47,353 nt of DNA from Corinectria fuckeliana (taxonomy: Eukaryota; Ascomycota; Sordariomycetes; Hypocreales; Nectriaceae), in NCBI GenBank assembly GCA_019137255.1, contig WPDH01000115.1:1-47353 (forward strand), in the 5' to 3' direction. Both the position numbers and the translations under genes were made by a program. The notes beneath the pieces were generated by a model. The model worked only from the letters and a program-made list of their open reading frames with translations. It ran no database searches and was not told where the DNA came from. Each line of letters opens with the position of its first letter. Within the stretch, counting starts at the first letter, position 1. Of this stretch, positions 45,401 through 47,353 are shown piece after piece.

Positions 45401-47353
45401 TTATTAGGTATATATAGCCTAACTTAGGTTTAAGTATCTTAAAAGGTAAAAGAGAGAAAAGATTAAAATTATCTACTTAAGGTTTAAAAAAGAATTTTCT
45501 TACTAAGATCTTAACTTTATTTATATAAAGTATTACTAGCTTAAGTTAGTCTTAGTAGATAAGAGATAAGAGCTAAAAAAGAGTTATAATAGTATTACTA
45601 TATAGTTTAGCTTATTTTTTTATATTTTAAAATTATATTATATTATACTATAAAAGCTTAATTAGAAGTTTCTTTTAAAAAGTATACTATATATTTTATA
45701 TATACTAGTCTTATATTATATATACCTTAGAGTATATATACTAGTTAGTTAAGTAGTTAGTTTATTAAGCTATATAGTATACTTACTTAAGTTTAAAAGT
45801 TACTTTAGCTATTTTATTATTTTACTAAGAGTTATAATAAGATCTAAGTTTTTTTTACTTTAAGGTTATATATTTTATAATTATAGTAAGTTACTTAAGA
45901 AGCTATTTAACTTTTATATTTAAAGCTTTTAAGATAGTTATTATACTACTAGATATATAATAAAAATAAACTACTATTTTATTAGCTACTTTTTACTAGT
46001 AGGTTTTCTTTTAGTTAAATTTAAAGTTTAGCTTAAAAGCTATCTTTTTATAAGTATTTATAATATAAATATACTAAAAGATATAATTAAACTCTTTTAG
46101 GTTATAGTTAGTTTTTATATAAAAGGTATTAATAGTTTTAATAGCTTAAGCTAAGTCTAAAATACTATTATAATAGTCTTAAGCTAACCTAGTAACTATT
46201 TTATAAGAGGTAAGAAAGCTAATATAAAGTTATAATACCTTCTTTATAAGGCTATTACTATTTTAGTTTAAGTAGTTATAATAGTCTTAAAACAGGTAGT
46301 AAAAGTTAAAATTACTTATAAAAAGTATATAATTATTTAAAGTAATACTAGTAAGAGCTTATAATATAAGTAAGTTACTTTTACTATTTAAGAGATTATA
46401 TAAGATAATAATTTAGTATTAAGTTTTTATAAAGATAATACTAACTTAGTCTTTTTCTACTTATAATATTTATAACTTAAGCTTATACTATTTATTTATA
46501 TAAACTATTATATACTTATTATAGTAAACTATATAGTAGTTATAATATCTTAAGTAAGCTAAAGCTTTTATCTTAAGGTTTTTATTTAACTTAAAAAGTA
46601 TAATTATATTATATTTACTATAAGCTTATAGTATAATATAAGTAAAAATAGCTTAATAATTAGTATTTTAATATAGTACTAGTATTAATTAATAGTTTAA
46701 AAAAGAGATAATAATAATAATAAGACTAAGATAATTATTAAAAGAGAGGATAGTATATAAGCAGCTTAAGCTTATATTAGAGCTAAGCTAGTAAATATTA
46801 TATATAATTTATTTATTAAGCTAAAAAGCCTTTTAGGTTTTCTTAATAAGAACTATATAAGCTAAGCTAATAGTAAAAGTAGTAAGAGTAGAAGCTCTTA
46901 AGTTAAAAGTTTAGTTACTATATATTCTTAAAAGTAAAAAGGTTTATCTAAGTATTCTTTCTTAGTATAAGCTTAGTATAAGACTATAATAAGATAGTTA
47001 TAACTTTAGGCTAGGTATTTACTCTTATAAAAAATATAGTTTAAGAGGATTTTTTTATATTTAGTTAGGTATTCTTCTCTATTAGTATATATAATACCTT
47101 TATAATATTTATAAGTTAAGACTAATTTATAGTTTTAAGCTAAATATTTAAACTTAAAGTAGTTATAGTAGTAAATAAGTTAAAGCCTCTTATTAAAAAG
47201 CTTATAATTATATAGTTATATATTAAGTAGTAAGCTATTATTATATAAGTAGTTAGCCTTTTTAATAAAGCTAATATATAAGATAAGATTTATTTTTACT
47301 TTAGAGCTAAGTTAGCTAGTCTTTTACTTTTTAACTTAAAAGATTTTTAGTTA
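42393..47353 (-). mobile_element. LINE-2: inverted, strongly RIPed copy of the LINE, cut by window end
   Basis: The reverse complement aligns with LINE-1 from its 3' end back to about 27173 (the window's last bases match there). It spans the 3' region, reverse transcriptase (about 43400-45890), endonuclease and part of ORF1. No Gypsy copy interrupts it: around 45895-45930 the two halves split by copy 2 in LINE-1 are contiguous. RIP is near saturation, with CA, TG and CG almost absent; the endonuclease GDFN motif now reads SNFN near 46310. About 50 bases of LINE-1 (38749-38812) are missing at 45150-45166, next to an NN, so part of that loss may be an assembly fault. Confidence 0.82.
45165..45166. 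other. Ambiguous bases (NN) in LINE-2
   Basis: Two N at a place where LINE-2 lacks about 50 bases present in LINE-1. A similar NN occurs at 38747-38748 in LINE-1, close to the homologous spot. They probably mark collapsed or unresolved repeat sequence. Confidence 0.9.

Noticed and set aside
1..47353. tRNA, rRNA, CRISPR or telomere repeats
   Set aside because: No cloverleaf with conserved A and B boxes, rRNA block, spaced repeat array or TTAGGG array was seen; the AT-rich blocks are dispersed repeats.

Overview
This window looks like a piece of a filamentous ascomycete genome with split base composition. Three things point there: short 57-154 bp spliceosomal introns with CTRAC-type branch points, typical fungal gene families (Zn2Cys6 factor, chitin-precursor transporter, PP2A B55), and long AT-rich blocks carrying the signature of repeat-induced point mutation (RIP). 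In the most degraded blocks CpA, TpG and CpG are almost absent and TpA dominates; the last ~310 bases contain none of the three. A Sordariomycete is my best guess, but the genus cannot be told from the sequence.

Layout: 1-1860 is heavily RIPed repeat DNA. About 1861-14190 is a GC-normal gene island with all recognisable genes on the minus strand. From left to right it holds a decayed C2H2 + Zn2Cys6 transcription factor at the very edge (1940-2748), an intact seven-helix membrane protein (3494-4816), a GH127 (DUF1680) glycoside hydrolase split by a small inversion so its C-terminal part reads on the plus strand (5593-6417) and its N-terminal part on the minus strand (6522-7839), an intact UDP-GlcNAc transporter of the YEA4 type (8377-9790), and an intact PP2A regulatory B subunit of the B55/CDC55 type (11076-12932). 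The two conserved housekeeping-type genes are intact; the two decayed genes lie towards the left, RIPed border.

14190-47353 is repeat DNA. A ~0.8 kb repeat, called unit A here, occurs four times (1-775, 14845-15291 inverted, 16163-16850 inverted with a gap, 41570-42392). A plus-strand non-LTR retrotransposon (LINE-1, about 16851-41570, roughly 5.9 kb without insertions) carries two nested copies of one LTR retrotransposon of the Ty3/Gypsy chromovirus type (17315-26709 and 28624-38018). Each copy is exactly 9395 bp with 384 bp LTRs and its own 5 bp target-site duplication, and both are coded on the minus strand. A second LINE copy (LINE-2, 42393-47353, minus strand, cut by the window edge) faces the first tail to tail. 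It is far more heavily RIPed and keeps the empty target site of the second Gypsy insertion.

Most worth a second look: the GH127 gene broken by an inversion with a 7 bp inverted repeat at the breakpoints; RIP-type lesions in the two decayed genes of the island; two GC-AG introns and a 17-nt exon in the YEA4-type gene; a coding-like region of unknown function between pol and the 3' LTR in both Gypsy copies; and sharp changes in RIP intensity at the borders of the LINE-1 block.
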